From Chiridota heheva (lineage: Eukaryota > Echinodermata > Holothuroidea > Apodida > Chiridotidae): a stretch of 64,000 nucleotides of DNA. Both the position numbers and the translations under genes were made by a program. Where the stretch lies: NCBI GenBank assembly GCA_020152595.1, contig JAIGNY010000589.1, forward strand, positions 415,001-479,000. The letters run 5' to 3'. The notes beneath the pieces were generated by a model. The model was not told where the DNA came from. It searched no databases and was given only the letters and a program-made list of their open reading frames with translations. Below are positions 24,781-37,022 of the stretch, in pieces; the stretch's first letter is position 1; every line of letters starts with the position of its first letter.

Positions 24781-25391
24781 TTTAAAACTGAATGTAAAAA
24801 TTTGTCAGCTTAAATACACAGATATTTATAGTGCACTAGCACCTACAATCAAAGATTTATTGCCACAACTATCATGACTAAAGGAGGGGGAAATTAAAAT
24901 CAAAGAGTCAGTTGCACAACTGGGGTTCAAAGTTGCTATTGCTATAAAACCTGCTTTATATGACTATACTATTCAACATTTCTCTGTTCGGAGAAGAAGG
25001 GGTCATGAAACATGCTGACTTGAAATTCAAATGGGTCTCACTGGGGGCTCTAACTGATTAACAAATGAAATTAAGCAGATCTCAATATTCTCAGATGTTA
25101 ATTAAAATGTAAGGAGTGACATTTAACAGGAGTCCATAATCATCCCACCTCTACTATATCAGCTTCTAAAAATAAGGCACTGGAACTACACAACAGTTTG
25201 GTTTCTGGTTATTTGCTGGTTTTCCAGTGGGCGTTGAACGTTAATAACTGCACGGTACATGCATGTCTGCAAAGATTTTCGTGACATTGTAAAACAGATA
25301 AGATGATGAAGATAAGAGAAGTGCATAGGTAGTGATTTATGAAAAAACTTCACCATCGCCCAAAAATACTTCTATACATCTAGATTATTAC
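24781..25391. other. Intergenic DNA, no gene recognised
   Basis: AT-rich, nothing assignable; ends at the target-site duplication ATTATTAC of SINE copy 2. Confidence 0.4.
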
Positions 25392-25674
25392 GACGACGAC
25401 GACGAGTGAACACACAATTACAATGACGGGGTCGTCACCTGCGTAATCGGTTATGATAGTAACAATGCTATCACGAAACGCCTAATACGACCCGGACGAG
25501 AACACAGGTACGACGTACGGACAGACATAACATCAACAACCAAGTCAATGTCCACGGCCTTTGATAACTAGTTGTGGTGCACTGGCATGTCTACCCAACC
25601 CAGGCTTGACCCCGGGGCCTCGTGGTCTGTAGACATGTATGATAACCGCTACACCACAGTAGGTAGATATCTAC
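25392..25674 (-). mobile_element. tRNA-derived SINE, copy 2
   Basis: Best copy of the family. On the minus strand: head GTGGTGTAGCGGTTATCAT (A box), GGTCAAGCCTGGG (degenerate B box), a ~150-bp body, and a 3' tail of (GTC)n. Flanked by ATTATTAC at 25384-25391 and 25675-25682, a clean 8-bp target-site duplication. Similar to copies 1 and 3 over the full shared length. Confidence 0.85.
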
Positions 25675-25682
25675 ATTATTAC

Positions 25683-26473
25683 CTGCACATTATACATTTG
25701 AAAACCAGAAACGAGTATTTACCTTTGGCTCAATAATAGTGCAATAGATGACAGGATTTTTTAAACTATACAATCTTGCAGAATTGTAACTTAAAAAAAA
25801 GGTCATGTCAAGTCACTAGTGAATTGTTGTAAAGTCAAGTCACAAGTCATTTTCCAGAAAGTCAAGTCAAATTTTTCCATTTTTTTTTCTATTTAGAATA
25901 CAAATTAAAATTTTATCTAAAGATCTATCAACATGTAACAATTGATGAATTGGTTAAAAGAGTATACAATTCTTAGCAGATCAGTTTTTGAAGTTTGAAG
26001 AAAAGTTTTTAATTCATGTAAAATGTGTGACGTATGACTAGGCAGATAGCCCAAATCTTGATGTAATTTTTAGATTTACTTTCTAAATCCTAATGATGGG
26101 AAAACCTATATACTCCTAATAGAATTTTATTGTGGGCATGACAAAGACTTTATGATAGACATTTAAAGATAAAGGATGTACCAAAGAAAATACCAACTTT
26201 GCACTGAACAGCTGAAATGCATCATAAAATATGCAAATTGTTGTCTGAGATTAAAAATGCTGTAAAATGGTCAATGTCAAGCTGATTTTGATGAAAGTTT
26301 GCTACTATGTGATGATTTTTAATACATTTTAAACAATTGAGCTACGGTGTTGCCGCAACAAGCTTTCTGCTTAGTTCAGAACACTTTAAAAAAAAATAAC
26401 TGCCATTAAAGCAATAACAAGAAAAACTTGGGTGATTTATCTGTTCAAAATGTAATTGTTTTTATAAGACAAC

Positions 26474-26505
<32 letters not shown>

Positions 26506-26606
26506 ACTTACATTCCAGACTTGTGGTAGATCATTTTAGACGCCACAATCATCCAGTGTTATTGTGGAAAACAATTATTGTAGTAAACAATTGTGGTGCT
26601 TTTAAA
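25683..26606. other. Intergenic DNA with a long poly(A) tract
   Basis: No gene recognised. An uninterrupted A tract of about 37 nt lies at 26467-26504. A palindrome-like CCACAAT/ATTGTGG cluster lies around 26540-26600. Confidence 0.45.
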
Positions 26607-26696
26607 ATGTTTCCTTTTACCCGCGCGGAAACAATCTCCTTTATGCTCGAATATTTTGAACTCAAAGAGCAAAATGGAGACCAGTGGTTGATTAAT
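26607..26696 (+). CDS. Possible short first coding exon (unrecognised)
   Basis: ATG at 26607 opens 30 codons ending exactly at AAT|GTAAGCC, an acceptable splice donor (phase 0). The peptide contains FPFTRAETISFMLEYFELK and NGDQWLIN; the spacing of acidic/hydrophobic residues vaguely recalls helix 1 of Myb/SANT-like domains, but a key Trp is absent. GC content and codon use look better than the surroundings. No partner exon found, so this is weak. Confidence 0.25.
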
Positions 26697-27099
26697 GTAA
26701 GCCATTTTCTATTGTGGGCCCATTTCCCTCCCCCTTTATGTCACCACTGCTTACATAAAACTGTTCTAATTAATAAGTTTGTCAGCATTTTGTCGTTCAG
26801 CCGAGAACAGAAAATATGCATAATGATGCATCCATGAGAATGTAATCCATACGGGCCCCTAGTGGGTACCCCATAGTGGATTGGGCAAGCCCCTGTCCAG
26901 TTCAGCTAGTTTCAACCGTGTGAAACCCGCATGAGGCCCAACTGTTCATGCTGGTTGAGACAAGATCAAAATGCAATATTTTATTATCTGCCAGTTCTAA
27001 ATACTTATTTTTGCAGTTATCATCACACTTTATTATATTATACACACAATGGAAGCAATTGAGGCGTTTGTTTCTTTCTCTTTGATTATTATTTTTATT

Positions 27100-27114
27100 G
27101 TTGTTGTTGTTGTT

Positions 27115-27172
<58 letters not shown>

Positions 27173-27228
27173 TGGTAGTGGTAGTGGTAGTGGTAGTGGT
27201 AGTAGTAGTAGTAGTAGTAGTAGTAGTA
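27100..27228. repeat. Trinucleotide repeat (GTT)n(GTA)n(GTG/GTA)n
   Basis: Pure trinucleotide run with three zones: GTT, then GTA, then alternating GTG-GTA, then GTA. Gives poly-Val or poly-Thr frames that are not genes. Confidence 0.95.
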
Positions 27229-27489
27229 ATAGGCAAAATAGAAATGAAAGTAGAATATAAATTGCCAAATCTACCTTCTCTGTTTTGACTACCCGACTAT
27301 GGTAACTTCACAAAAACCATGAGAACGAATTTCACATACACAACGAGCAAGAAGCTAATTGCGTTTCAGCCAAATTCATTGGAAGTTTTTAATAATACTG
27401 GATCGACAAAGGATTCGACATAACACACAACATGTTCAATGTATGGGCCCGTGTATGGGGTCAAGTTGCACATATTGGGCGCTATTTCC
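27229..27489. other. Spacer, no gene recognised
   Basis: Nothing assignable. Confidence 0.35.
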
Positions 27490-28172
27490 CATCGGCCGCC
27501 AATAACAATGGGTTATGAATGCTTATACTCAACTCCCGGTACCATTTTTCTATAATTGCAGGGCAGGTAGGCTTTCGAAAAAGGAGCCTCTTAGGGGGCA
27601 CTTCCCAAGTCATACGTATATGTCCGCCCCATGTCTGTGGATAGTAAAGTAAAGGGGCACTTCATTTTTAGAAAGTTCCAATGGGAACACATTCCCCCGT
27701 ATATGGGGCTAGCAAAAGCTGCAGTTTCCTTTACTATTAGGTCAGTAATTGAGGGGCATTTCATTTTGAATGGCGCACTTTTGTAATATTTTGGAAAAGT
27801 ACTACCAGTTCTTGCACCTTTAACAGTAACTAAGGGACACTTTTCATTTTCAAATGGGCACTTTTGTTATTTCCCAGTTAATTGGGGACGTTCCCCTCGG
27901 CACTGGGTCGTAATTGCCGGAGGGACAGGGGCATACCCTCCACTTTTCAACAGAATTTGAAAAACAATCAGTATATTTTGGGGAAATTGTGCCCCCCTCC
28001 CCCCACACACACTTTTTGGATAAGAGGCCATGTCCCCCCAAGTTTTGGATAAGAGACCATGTCCCCACTTTTTGGATAAAAGGCCATGTCCCCACTCTTC
28101 AAATGAGAATTAAGGCCCTGCCACATCCATCTGCCCCCCCCCCCCTCCCTCCTCTCTCGTTCCTACACCTAT
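27490..28172 (-). mobile_element. Dispersed repeat with hAT-like ends, copy 1
   Basis: On the minus strand it begins CATAGGTGTAGGAAC and later contains AAGTGCCCCT, GTCCCATGT-like, TGAAGTGCCCCTTTACTTTAC and TTTCGAAAGCCT. These appear in the same order as in 48299-48652 and 52210-52527. No coding capacity. The ends resemble CAGGGGTGTAGGA-type hAT MITE termini, but a target-site duplication is not clear. It is enlarged by C-rich sequence near 27990-28145. Confidence 0.55.
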
Positions 28173-29279
28173 GTATAACTATAATGCAATGTTTGGAAAA
28201 TTTATAGATGATCAATGATTAACTGCATAAGGATTTGCCCTTTGTTATTTATCGTTCATGTGTTTCAGTTACAAACATGACCTTGCTATACAGCTATATA
28301 ACCGTTACACTGTTATTATTAATTTCTGAGGACTTGACACGGAAGTTTGAATTGACCATTTCGTGGTTTTGTAAAACGATCGCGCTCGAATAAATCCGGA
28401 AAAATGAAATTGCTCAAACTTATGAAGTTTCATTGCTCCTGACTAAAACAGAAGATCAGATGACGTACAGCATATTATATTTCGTGTATAATTGGGATCC
28501 GAGTGTTTTTAGTCTCGGTAAAGTTAACAAAAAATTTCATTTTTCATGGTCCATTTTGTGAAATTTTTGAAAAGGTAAGATTCGTCATTCGTTTTTCTGA
28601 TCTGTATAAGTCACTTTTCCTCATATCAGGCAACTTTATATTAGGCTTAATATGCTTTTAAAAAGTGAATTATTAGTGTTACCAAATTTAAGCCAGATTG
28701 AAGTACTTATAGTGGATGAAAATGCTCAGCAAAAATTCCAGTCCAAATTCTCACTTCTTAGACCTAATTTCCTTCCTAACGTGGTAAGGTGTGGCTTTTC
28801 CGTAACACTAGGTTCTTATTATGGCAATGCATTAAGACTTAGGACGGAATTATGCAAAATAAAATTAATTTGATTGGCCGATTATTGACAGAGCTCACGG
28901 ATATAACAAATGATATTCTTGTTACCGTTATCAACAATTTTGGATTTGCTAGTAGGAGCCTTTAGGCCTACCAAAGAGCGATCTGTTTCTCAGCCTTTCT
29001 GCTCCCAATATTTAAACAATTTTTATTAGTGGTACTGGAGTTGGGCCGATAAAAGGCCTACTAGGGCCTATTACTGTAGTATGATCCGAACTTGTTACCC
29101 ATCTTAGCGAAGTCCGATAAAATTGTTATGTTACTACGGAGCTTAAAAGTGCCATCCAACATACCCAGGTAATTATCTCTATATGCCAATTTATGAACCC
29201 ATCTTCCACACTTATTTCTGGTATTAAAATGTCTTATTCAATAATTTTTTGTCATCATGATCACTTCCTGTGATCAACA
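28173..29279. other. Intergenic DNA, no gene recognised
   Basis: AT-rich with AGGCCTA words near 28960-29070. Short frames only. Confidence 0.4.
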
Positions 29280-29850
29280 AGTCAGCATATTGTGAACCAA
29301 TAAGATGTCAAGTTAACTTGTCATTTCACTTAGTGTCTTGAGCACATATGCAGAGTCGGGAAGTCAACTTGTTAAAATAACGTTTGTCATCAAGTCTGAT
29401 TCTCAACTATCAGTTCAACTCGACTTCATATCAAAACAAGAGCACTTGTTATAATTCACAAGTTGTCTCAAGTTGGCCACATTTACAAAGTCGATAAGTC
29501 AACTTGTTACAATAATGTTAGTCGTCAAGTCTGATTCTCAGCTTTTTCAAGGCGACTTCATATCGCAAACAAGAACACTTATAATAATTCACAAGTTGTA
29601 CTGTCTTGACCACAGTCGGTAAGTCAACTTGTTATAAAAACGTTTGCCGTCAAGTCTGGATATTAGCTATTTATTCGATTGTACATCAAAACAAGAGCTC
29701 TTATCACATTTCAGAAGTTGGCTGAAGTTTGAAGTATTGATAGCTTTTGACAAGAATACATGGAAAGTCGCTTAGTCAACTTGTTACATTAACGTTTGGC
29801 GTCAAATCTGTATCTCGACTTCCAGAAGTTGTCTTCTGCACATGTTACGT
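29280..29850. repeat. Diverged tandem repeat, unit about 125-150 bp
   Basis: AAGTCAACTTGTTA recurs at 29361, 29496, 29621 and (as TAGTCAACTTGTTA) 29773. Each is followed by ..CGTTTG/GTTAG.CGTCAAGTCTG and later by AAACAAGA.C.CTTAT and CAAGTTG. About four to five units, 70-85% alike by eye. Confidence 0.75.
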
Positions 29851-29917
29851 TTATCAATCATGACAAATGACACGTACACGTGCGCGCGCATACTTGATAG
29901 CTGATAATTTCCCCAAC

Positions 29918-30992
29918 ATGGAGCCTAACGTTACGTGCGAGGATCAGGTCGAGGAAACTTCTGAGTGCCTTTTGTACTATACAAAGTATATTAAAATTCA
30001 AGTACAAAGTGGGAGATCACACTTTTCTTAATTACAGAAAATATGAAACACGTAAGAACGTGAAGTTGTCTAATGTCTTTTATGGTAATCACTGACGTTA
30101 GGCCTAACACTAACACAGTAACAGCAGAGAGTAACTTTATTAGGCCTATATTTTATACAGGCCGAAGGCCGAGAGTCGAAACTCCTATACCTACAGTATT
30201 ACGAAATCCTAATCGTAATGTTGTTTTATAGCCGAGTTTCACCAGCAACTTATCTTGAGCAACCGAAAATTGTGGGTACGCTGTTATTGTGTACGAACAC
30301 TTATGAATTCTATTTATATATGCATATAATTTGATACACTATGTAAGCGCTGTAGACCCTTCTTATTCAGTCATTTAATAAATACTCTCATTGTTTAAAA
30401 GAAAATTAACTTTTAATTATTTTTCTTCAACTTTTAACAATCCCTGCAGCTGTTAAGTATCCCAAGGGCCTGTTTCTCTTTTCTTATAGGTAAAATATCA
30501 TTTCTTGCTCAGCCAAATTTTCAGGTAGGCCTAGTACATGTACGTTAAACTCGCGTGTTTGTTTATTTATTTTAATGCAACTTCCTTTGGGGTATTCATG
30601 CTTCTAAAACTAAAAGTTTGTCTCATCAAGCAGCCTCCACGTGGCGAGACTGGATAGGGAAGGTTTCCTCCGTCTACACTAGGTCTGTTCATTGTAAGAA
30701 CAAATCTTCCTAAATTAATGCTTGAATTATAATTAAGTAATCATATCATTATGTTGCCTGATTTTTACTTGATATGATGGGTAATATCTTATATTGAAAT
30801 GATAACCATTCCAACATACATGTATGTAGTACAAACATTTACTACTTGTATTGCAAAATGACTGGTTAAATGTTATTGAAATTGCAAAAGATTGCAATCA
30901 AAATTAAAGTTTTTTTTCTTTCTTTTCTGCAGGTACAAATAATGAGCCTTGTTTCAGAGTTCCATGTTCAGAAACGAGTGAAGTTCCGATAA
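29918..30992 (+). CDS. Possible small spliced gene, three exons (unrecognised product)
   Basis: Hypothetical model. Exon 1 at 29918-30008: CCAACATGG is a strong start context; peptide MEPNVTCEDQVEETSECLL then YYTKYIKIQVQ; weak donor A|GTGGGA (phase 1). Exon 2 at 30490-30524: a 35-bp exon between TTTCTTATAG and CAG|GTAGGC, reading KISFLAQPNFQ when joined in phase. Exon 3 at 30933-30992: behind a strong pyrimidine tract ending CTGCAG, reading VQIMSLVSEFHVQKRVKFR then TAA. Phases agree across all three and a poly(A) signal AATAAA lies at 31394. Total about 61 residues, no known domain. The agreement could be chance. Confidence 0.3.
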
Positions 30993-31393
30993 TGCAGAAG
31001 ATTAACTTTGCAAATACCTTGTTTTTTGTTGCAGAAAAGAAATATTCATTTATTGTTGTATACAGTTTCTTTGCTTTCTTTGTAGTGGTTAAAGTCTTTA
31101 AAGATGAAATAGTCTTAGTTCTTGATGATGAAAAATAAGGGTTTTTTGTTCATGGTATGAGAGTTCGTAAAATTGCAAAATAGGGGGTGTTCTTGCAACT
31201 AATATTTTTAAGAATGGGGAGTATTTTCATTTTGCATAACAAGCATGGGTACAACTTTGTGAGAGCGTGACACTGCCGGGGCAGCCTAACACTATGGATC
31301 ACCATGGTTGTCAAGTATGGCATATAGTCAACTGTGCTAAGCATTATTGTAAAAGACATGTTAAAGTGTGATTTTTCATGTCTGTTTAATGCA

Positions 31394-31399
31394 AATAAA
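31394..31399 (+). terminator. Candidate polyadenylation signal AATAAA
   Basis: AATAAA about 400 nt after the stop of the possible small gene, followed by GT/T-rich sequence. AATAAA is common in AT-rich DNA, so support is only positional. Confidence 0.25.
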
Positions 31400-33460
31400 A
31401 GCCTGGTTTTGATGTTGAATATTCAGTCTTGGCTTATGTGTGTCCTTTTGGTCATGCATACAAATTTCAATGTATGAAAACGGTACATTAAAATTACCAT
31501 TTCATCTCTCATAACCTGTTAACAGTACATTCCAATGCCTAAGAAAGTTATTCTACTTGTGCCTAGAGTCAGAAAAGGTTTTGGAGAGTTTATAATACAA
31601 AATGATATACAGGTAATCAGCTTACTAATATCTGGTACAAAATTAATTTTCATTGCAAAAAAATATTTTTAATCTGTAGTACAGTCAGTGATTTTTAACA
31701 ATCATACAACATAAAAGTTGGAGTACTATTGCACTGTAATAATTTGTTTATTGGATACCAAACCAAAAACAAATGAGAGTAAAACTAAAGATTGCCTATC
31801 AATGCTGCAAAAGTGGAGCTTTTTTATCTTCCCATTTTGAAAGCTTGAGAAACTTTTGCAAACAAATTGAAAGCAACTTTAATAAGTAATACACATAGAC
31901 TTGAAAAAATATATGCACCCATTGGTCTTTTGGTTGGAAGTGATTAGGCTGCAATACAACATAAAGGCCTATTCGAAAGAGTTTTTATAATTTCTTTAGA
32001 AGTTAAATTTGATCAATTTAGGGCCTGCAAATGTTGGTAAATGATGCTGAACAGAAAAATGTGAATGAAACTGAAAACTTATAGTTTATTAACATGGAAA
32101 TAAAAGTGGGCAATTTGATTTATCTGTACCTACTGTATCTAAACAAGTTGGCAGTTAATTTCATTTTACTTTGTTTTATACACACCTATCTACCAGCTGG
32201 TCAGCCTCTTTACTTCGTCTAATGGGTGTTTTGTTGATGGCCAACTATAAAACTAATTAAACCTATATTGATCTCATGCCCACTCCACCCTAGCTAACAA
32301 TTATGATGATGCGTTTCAAGCATGACCTTTTTATCATGACAGACTTCTACTATTTTCTTTTGTTTTTAATTAGCTGACGTTTTCGTTTTTTGTTAATGAC
32401 TGCTGACGTTTATTGATACACATAGGCCCCGTTGTTATTGTACACATAAGAATTGTCCCATAGTAAACGCGCGTGTACAGTGAGTATGTAACTAATAACT
32501 AACCCTACCCCCAATCTACAATAACATGTATAAATGATCTGGAAACTATCTTTCTTGAGTCTGTGGGGAAATGGAGATGATCCCTCAAAAACAAAAGTAA
32601 ACAACAAAATGCAGCGAAATGAAAATTGATATTATACGCTTGAAATGAGCATTTTGTTATTAATTCTAATTAACAAATTGATGAGGAACTTGAAGGCTTG
32701 AAGCTTTCTTATATCAATACCATGGTAGTGTACATATATTGGCCCTGACGTTAGGCTACTAAATTGCAAATAGTTTCACACAATGTAGGTTTAACGTTAG
32801 GCATAAGTTACACTAACGTTACATTACTGTAGCCTGGCTAGCCATCACAATGACCTATGATTTCCCCGAGTACGCTCTTTTCAAGCAATTAATAGCTACA
32901 TACATGTCTGAATAAAATAAGATTTGATAAGCAACTTATTCTTGTTCCTAAATAAAACTGAAATTATTGCCCATATTTGTCAGCGTTTACGTCGGTCAGT
33001 TAAGGTTAAACTAACGGCGTACGTATGGCGTTAGCTTCAGACTGTTCTACAACAACTGGCACAATTAAGATAACATATTATTTCAGGTTTACTGAAATTT
33101 TTCAAGACATCTACTAGTTTTGATCATTCATCCCTTATCAGAAAAGTTGTTCGCGTAGTATTTTTCGTGAAATATACTTATCAGTTAGGCCTAAGTTAGT
33201 AAGCGCGATAGATACCTGTCTACAATCTAATGCTGTGCTAAAGTGTTGTGGTCCTGCATGTACTGTAAAAAGAAATCGTTGTTTTTGTGTTCTTGTTAGA
33301 AATAAAATGAACGTTAATCTTGATTAAAAAGACAAGTTATGATTAAAACTAATATAAATATAATTAATCTTAGCAATAGTATGTAAAGAATTTCAATTTT
33401 TATTTTTTAGGCTAAATTAGCAGTTTGCTTATTTTCTTATTGTCTCCAATTTTCATATAC
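31400..33460. other. Intergenic DNA, no gene recognised
   Basis: AT-rich. TAACGTTA/GACGTTAGGC words cluster at 32740-32830 and 33180-33200. No domain or repeat array found. Confidence 0.4.
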
Positions 33461-36078
33461 CGACTGATATAAGCGTGATGAGTTTCTGGCTGAAGTTTCA
33501 ATTCGTAGACCTGATATAATTGGTATTACTGAGAGTTGGATTTACAGTGAGATTAGTGATTTAGAGATACATATTCCAGGTTACTCAGTTTTCAGACAAG
33601 ACAGATTAGATACTCTCCATGATAGAGGAGGTGGTGTTTGATTGTTTTTGAAAGACAGTTTTAATTGTATAGATAGGACTGCTCAGTTTTCTTTTGGTTT
33701 TCAAATTGCCTATGGTGTGATCTTATTGTTGATGGCGATGTTGGTGGTAGTTCAGTGGTTGTTGGTGTTGTGCATAGATCACAAAATTATAGTCCTGAGA
33801 ACAATCAGAAATGGCTTGACTACTCCAGAAAAGCTGCTTCTAGGAGGGTTATTGTTTTTTAGGACTTTAATTTTCCAGACATTGATTGTAATCTTTGTAC
33901 TAGTGGTTCACATGATAAAGATTTTCTAATGTGGTAAGTAGCAGTAAGGTAAGGTGAAGTGATCATGACCTCTATTGTTTTGATCTGTATTGTTTCACAA
34001 AGGCTTCTCTAGTTAATAAACTGGTTTTAGATTTTAAGAATGCTGATTTTGCTGCACTTCAGGATGATTTGTCATTTGATTGAACTTCTTTGCTCCGTCA
34101 CTTAGATCTTTCTAAAGCATGGGATGTTTTCTGAAATATAGTTGTGAAGGGTGTAAATAGGTTTGTCCCATTAGAGAAAGTCTGTAGGCGTAATCGGCCA
34201 GTGTAGATGTCTCTGGAGGTTTTGCAGGCTGTTCGGAAAAAGAAGAAGTTGTGGCGTTGTTATAAACACAGTGGGTGTCCTGCAGAGCTTGCTAGGTATA
34301 AGGATCATGAAAAGTTAACACAGGGCTTGATAAGAGATACTAACGTGCTTAAAAAAAAACATTTCTCCAAAGAGGTTAAGATTAATGCTAAGTCGTTTCA
34401 TTCTTATGTTTGCTCAAAGCAAAAATTAGGGAGGTTGTTGGTCCCCTTCAGGATAATGATGGTGTTACTATCAATAGTGGTAAGGACATGGCTGAGGTTT
34501 TTAATGACTACTTCGTGTCTGTTTTACCTGACGAGTCGCCTGCTAGTGATGTTGTGGATTATCTTAGTGTTCACTCTCCAGTATCCATTACAAATGTTGA
34601 TTTTTTGGTTGATGTTGTGTCTAAGACTTTGAAGGGTTTGAATTCAAATAAAGCACCTGGTCCAGATGGTATACATCCTACTGTTTTACGTGAATGTTCT
34701 GATGATCTTTTTGTTCCGCTGAGTATTATCTTTTCATAGTGCTTTGATGTTGGTATTGTTCCTAGTAATAAAAGAATTGCAAATGTCACTCCTATTTTTT
34801 AAAAGGGTGACCACAGTTTGCCTTGTAATTATAGTCTAGTGAGTCTTACTAGTGTTGTGTGCAAGGTCATGGAGTCCATTGTTAAGGATGTTGCACTAGA
34901 TCAATTACTGGTCAATGGTTTGTTGAATTTATTCCAGCATGTGTTCTTACCTAAGAGGTCTTGTGTTTCTAATTTATTGGAGTTTCTTGATGATGTTACT
35001 AAACTAGTAGATTCTGGTAATAATGTGGATGTTGTCTATTTAGATTTCCAAAAAAGCATTTGATAAGGTTCCATTAGGCAGGCTCATGATGAAAACAAGA
35101 GCACTTGGTGTGGAGGAAAAGTATGCCAGTTGGATATATTCTTGGTTAGTTGACAGGTCACAAAAAGTTCTTGTTAATTGTGAAGGTTAGAAGTGGTGTT
35201 TCTCAGGGTTCTGTATTGGTTCCGCTTCTTTTCTTAATCTTCATTAAGGATATTGATGTTTCCTTTGGCTCCAGAATTTGTAAATTTGCTGATGATACTA
35301 AGCTGTACAGGATTGTTGATAATGCTAGGCATTCTTCAGTTTTGCAAACTGATTTGGATAAGTTAGTTCCTTGGTTCCAAACATGGCAGATGTCCTTCAT
35401 ATTGATGAATGCAAAGTTATTTATATTGGTCAGAACAATTTGGCTTTTAATTACTGCATGAATGGTTCAAATCTTGGTTGTGTTAATTAAGAAAGGGATC
35501 TAGGTGTTGTCATTACTACCAATCTGAAGCCTTCTAAACAGTGTGCTTTAGCAGCTGCAAGGGCAAATAAGATGTTTGGTTTGATTAGAAGAATTTTTTG
35601 TTTTCTTGGTAGAGAGGTTCTTAATTTGTATAAGCAGTTAGTCAGGTCTCACCTTGAGTATGACATTAAGGCTTGGATTCCCTTTTATGAAAAGGATAAG
35701 TTCATTTTGGAGCAGGTTCAGCGAAGAGCAACTAGACTTATTCCCAAAGTAAGGAATCTCTCTTATCAATCTAGGCTGCGAATTCTTGGTTTGACCACGC
35801 TTGACTTAAGAAGAGCATGTGGCGATATGACTCGGGTTTTTAACTTCCTATCTGGTAGTGATGCTTTGACTTCCTGTTATTTCTTGCATGTTACAGCTAA
35901 TCCTCATGTGACATGTCGTAACAGCTTGAAGTTGACCAAAGATATTCGGCGTTTTAGCTTTTTGCAAAGAAATGTTAATGGGTGGAATGGTATGCCTGAG
36001 TGGGTAGTTAGCTCCAATTCTGTTCACAAATTAAAAGTCAACATTGATAAGTTCTTTACCAACTCTGGGCGTCTTTGA
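33461..36078 (+). pseudogene. CR1-like non-LTR retrotransposon pol (endonuclease + RT), decayed
   Basis: Endonuclease part: KRDEFLAEVSIRRPDIIGIT, ESWIYSEISDLEIHIPGYSV, FRQDR, then a stop at 33640 and a decayed remainder (..VIVF*DFNFPDID). Linker: VRKKKKLWRCYKHSG. RT part: LNSNKAPGPDGIHPTVLREC, then SVVCKVMESIV, VDVVYLDFQK, RSGVSQGSVL, and the catalytic CKFADDTKL near 35280-35305. C-terminal part: RSHLEYDIKAWIPFYEKD, VQRRATRLIPKVRNLSYQSR, LRILGLTTLDLRRACGD, ending NSGRL* at 36078. This architecture and the 'QRRATR.IP....Y..RL..LGL..L..RR..GD' tail fit the CR1/Jockey group. Stops and frameshifts at 33640, 33930-34206, 34430, 34738, 34799, 35055, 35180 and 35459-35570 rule out function. The 5' end is truncated inside the endonuclease. 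Confidence 0.88.
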
Positions 36079-36958
36079 TTTTTTTTTTTTTTTGGTGGTG
36101 GTGGTGGTGGTGTTTGTTTGTTTGGGCTTTTTATGGGGTGACTAACCTTTCTTGGCCTGTAATCTTGTTACGTTATATTATATCTGCTGCCCTATCTAGG
36201 AACGCTGAGGTATAGGAGTTTCGACTCTCAGCCTTTGGCGCGGCCTATATGAAACAGGCGGAATGACGTCACACTCTCTGGTAACAGTCTGACAGTGGTG
36301 ACAGTCAGTGTAACGTTACTTAAGCCTATGTACGTATATCTAACTTTAAAACTAACGTTATTATAGTAGGCCACCGTTGTAGTCAAGTTACAGCTAGCCA
36401 ATCAGTAAGCTATATCCTAACGTAACGTACACGTAACGTTTGATATCACGTAACGCATTGCTGACTTAGCAAAGACACTCTGTATTAAACTGTTTTGCTG
36501 TGATCGGGATATGATTGACATACATTTCTGCAAATGAATAATAATTTATATTGTTAAGTGACTCATTTTAATGTTCAGCATGATTAATCGCAAACGCTAC
36601 TTTTCATTTAGTTATTGTGACAACCCACGTACACGTATTCTTGATGTCGGAGTCGACATAGCTGTGTGAGAGCTCAGTACGCTTTTGCTAAGTTAGAGGG
36701 GAAACTTTATCATTACAGTCAATTGGATTTTTTTTATGAATACTTGTGTCGCCTCAGCCAGTCGGCGAAAATTGATGGTACTCATATATGATGGAAACTA
36801 TTATCTAATACACAACATATTTGAAGAAAAATAAATTCTGTCCAGTATTTGTTGAAAAATGACAAATAATATGTTTTTCTCCCATTGTCTGCAATAATAA
36901 CTGATTGTTTGTTTTCCCCTTTGTCTGAAGCTTGAGTTCGTCAAAAAAGCATTGTTAC
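36079..36958. other. LINE 3' flank and intergenic DNA
   Basis: T-tract and (GGT)n at 36079-36112. 36207-36260 is an inverse match to 30143-30195 (GGTATAGGAGTTTCGACTCT). CpG- and ACGT-rich words (TAACGTTAC, CACGTAACG) lie at 36310-36460. Confidence 0.5.
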
Positions 36959-37022
36959 CTCGCCGTGCACCACAGCATTCCCGGATGTCCGACCTCGAGA
37001 ATGTTATCACTGGGCCGGACAT
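36959..37022 (-). CDS. Possible short first exon in CpG-richer DNA (weak)
   Basis: Minus-strand ATG at 37022 reads MSGPVITFSRSDIRECCGAR up to CGAG|GTAACA, a plausible donor at 36959. The surrounding 36940-37260 is richer in CG dinucleotides than the rest, as around some promoters. No family recognised and no following exon identified. Confidence 0.2.

Noticed and set aside
27033..27288. Poly-Val and poly-Thr frames
   Set aside because: Trinucleotide microsatellite.
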